From the NCBI RefSeq assembly GCF_002022275.1, contig NZ_MSDF01000021.1, positions 132,668 through 196,667 on the forward strand: a DNA stretch of 64,000 nucleotides. Reading direction: 5' to 3'. The DNA is from Pseudomonas fluorescens. GTDB lineage: Bacteria > Pseudomonadota > Gammaproteobacteria > Pseudomonadales > Pseudomonadaceae. Shown piece after piece: positions 62,827 to 64,000 of the stretch; the stretch's first letter is position 1; every line of letters begins with the position of its first letter. The position numbers were made by a program, and so were the translations under genes. The notes under the pieces are model-generated. The model did no database searches and was not told where the DNA came from. It saw only the letters and a list, made by a program, of their open reading frames with translations.

Positions 62827-63503
62827 TGGGGCGTGAACAAGACGAGATGCTGCGCCGTGGCATCGGCATGACCTCCCAGCGTACCCGCGAGCGTTTGATT
62901 CAGCGTCTGTACGAGGAAGGCTTGTCCAACGCTCAGGTGCTGGAAGTCATCCGGCGCACGCCTCGCCACCTGTTTGTCGATGAAGCCCTTGCGCACCGTG
63001 CTTACGAAGACACCGCGTTGCCCATCGGCCACAACCAGACCATCTCCCAGCCTTATATGGTGGCGCGCATGAGCGAGCTGCTGTTGGCGGCGGGGCCGTT
63101 GGACAAGGTGCTGGAGATCGGCACAGGTTCCGGCTACCAGACCGCCGTGCTGTCGCAACTGGTGGAGCGGGTGTTCTCGGTGGAGCGCATCAAGGTCCTG
63201 CAGGACCGCGCCAAGGAGCGCCTGGTGGAGTTGAACCTGCGCAATGTGGTGTTCCGCTGGGGGGATGGCTGGGAAGGCTGGCCGGCGCTGGCGCCTTATA
63301 ACGGCATTATCGTCACCGCTGTGGCCACCGATGTACCCCAGGCGTTGCTGGACCAACTGGCTCCTGGCGGCCGGCTGGTCATCCCGGTGGGCTCCGGCGA
63401 AGTGCAACAATTGATGCTCATTATCCGTGAGGAAGAAGGCTTTTCACGGCACGTACTGGGCGCCGTGCGATTCGTACCGTTGCTCAACGGCCCGCTGGCC
63501 TGA
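62826..63503 (+). CDS. pcm: Pcm, protein-L-isoaspartate O-methyltransferase
   Basis: 225-residue SAM-dependent methyltransferase that repairs isoaspartyl residues in aged proteins. The SAM motif is VLEIGTGSGYQTAVLSQL, preceded by LPIGHNQTISQPYMVARM and followed by GWEGWPALAPYNGIIVTA. The ATG at 62826 has GAGGGG well placed and overlaps the surE stop; a start at 62868 (MTSQRTRE) would give the 211-residue length usual in Pseudomonas and is the alternative. Confidence 0.95.
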   Translation: MGREQDEMLRRGIGMTSQRTRERLIQRLYEEGLSNAQVLEVIRRTPRHLFVDEALAHRAYEDTALPIGHNQTISQPYMVARMSELLLAAGPLDKVLEIGTGSGYQTAVLSQLVERVFSVERIKVLQDRAKERLVELNLRNVVFRWGDGWEGWPALAPYNGIIVTAVATDVPQALLDQLAPGGRLVIPVGSGEVQQLMLIIREEEGFSRHVLGAVRFVPLLNGPLA

Positions 63504-63645
63504 TCATTTGTTCGCGGGCAGTGAATTCTGCTGGCGGGGATGTGTCTTACGGCGGGGTCAGTTGAGTCAACATGATCGGCGATGAGTTTTAAACACGATG
63601 AATTTTTCGTTTCAGTCGTGTGCCGGTAAAAAGCCAATGCCCAGT

Positions 63646-63651
63646 TATACT
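63646..63651 (+). promoter_or_regulatory. possible nlpD -10 element
   Basis: TATACT in the 209-base pcm-nlpD gap matches a -10 well, but there is no convincing -35. A small palindrome, gttgagtcaac, lies upstream at 63561-63571. Transcripts from here would have a leader of about 55 bases. Confidence 0.3.
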
Positions 63652-63712
63652 TGCGACATATTTCAAGCCTGGTACAGGCGTTCATGTTCAGCCACCACAA
63701 AGGGAGCGGCGG

Positions 63713-64000
63713 GTGAGTCTCACAGGTCTTGCGCAGCGTATGAGTAAAACAAGTTTTCAGCGACTGGTGCTTGGCCTTGTCTTGAGTTCCGTATTGGTGG
63801 GTTGCTCCAGTTCGCCATCCAGTGGCGCCAGGGTTGTCGATCGCAGTAACAGCAGCGCCGTGCCTCAGAAACCCACCGTGACCACCGGGCAATATGTGGT
63901 CCGCAAAGGCGACACGATGTTCTCCATCGCCTTCCGTTATGGCTGGGATTACAAGGCACTCGCAACTCGTAACAATATTCCTGTGCCGTATACGATACAT
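63713..64000 (+). CDS. nlpD: NlpD-like murein hydrolase activator lipoprotein (5' part only)
   Basis: First 96 residues of an NlpD-type lipoprotein. The start is taken as GTG at 63713 with GGGAG six bases ahead (an ATG at 63740 is the alternative). The lipobox is VLVGC with Cys31 as the acylated residue. A LysM peptidoglycan-binding domain begins at residue 61 (YVVRKGDTMFSIAFRYGWDYKAL). The C-terminal peptidase-like M23 domain lies outside the window. The place after surE-pcm and before rpoS (expected next) supports the name. In related bacteria an rpoS promoter lies within nlpD. Confidence 0.88.
   Translation, partial: MSLTGLAQRMSKTSFQRLVLGLVLSSVLVGCSSSPSSGARVVDRSNSSAVPQKPTVTTGQYVVRKGDTMFSIAFRYGWDYKALATRNNIPVPYTIH

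Overview
The window is a stretch of core chromosome from a Pseudomonas, most likely of the P. fluorescens group. The grounds are GC-rich coding DNA, protein sequences of Pseudomonas type, a gene order that (from memory) follows two P. aeruginosa PAO1 neighbourhoods, and seven intergenic copies of a REP palindrome (gtgggagctggcttgcctgc) typical of fluorescent pseudomonads. I see no rRNA, tRNA, CRISPR array, prophage, insertion sequence or toxin-antitoxin locus. About 59 protein genes can be supported; both terminal genes (tsaB, nlpD) are cut by the window edges.

Layout. 1-4769: end of tsaB, a conserved small unknown protein, a DUF72 protein, an isocitrate lyase/PEP mutase-family enzyme, an extensin-like protein, an unknown protein with an internal duplication, and rsmJ. 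4886-9789: a TetR repressor divergent from a MexJK-like RND efflux pair. 9975-14384: an unknown His/Pro-rich small protein, a DUF4197 protein, a YbaY-type lipoprotein, plsB and a cold-shock gene. 14512-19750 (minus strand): a small unknown protein, rlmA, dapE and ndvB. 19968-30805: tcdA, csdE-csdA, dapD, an ArsC/Spx-like protein, a Na+/H+ antiporter, dapC, glnD and map. 31193-50522: the long cell-envelope and translation array rpsB-tsf-pyrH-frr-uppS-cdsA-dxr-rseP-bamA-skp-lpxD-fabZ-lpxA-lpxB-rnhB-dnaE-accA. 50716-57405: tilS-pyrG-kdsA-eno-ftsB-ispD. 57534-60506: a LysR regulator divergent from the glutathione-dependent formaldehyde detoxification pair adhC-fghA. 60561-64000: ispF-truD-surE-pcm-nlpD.

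The genes work together in recognisable ways. dapD, dapC and dapE supply three steps of the succinylase route to diaminopimelate. dxr, ispD and ispF are MEP-pathway steps that feed uppS (undecaprenyl diphosphate). lpxD, fabZ, lpxA, lpxB and kdsA build lipid A and Kdo, while bamA, skp and rseP handle outer-membrane protein assembly and envelope stress. csdA-csdE-tcdA are neighbours as in the E. coli csd locus. Many genes overlap by 1-4 bases, which implies translational coupling.

I did not find an undescribed multigene system. The most interesting leads are small: two candidate leader peptides whose stop codons overlap or touch the ribosome-binding site of rpsB or pyrG, a third possible one overlapping the accA start, a terminator-like hairpin whose T-run ends at the ispF start codon, nested REP doublets, a His/Pro-rich small protein with a structured leader, and a duplicated 45-residue module in an unknown protein.
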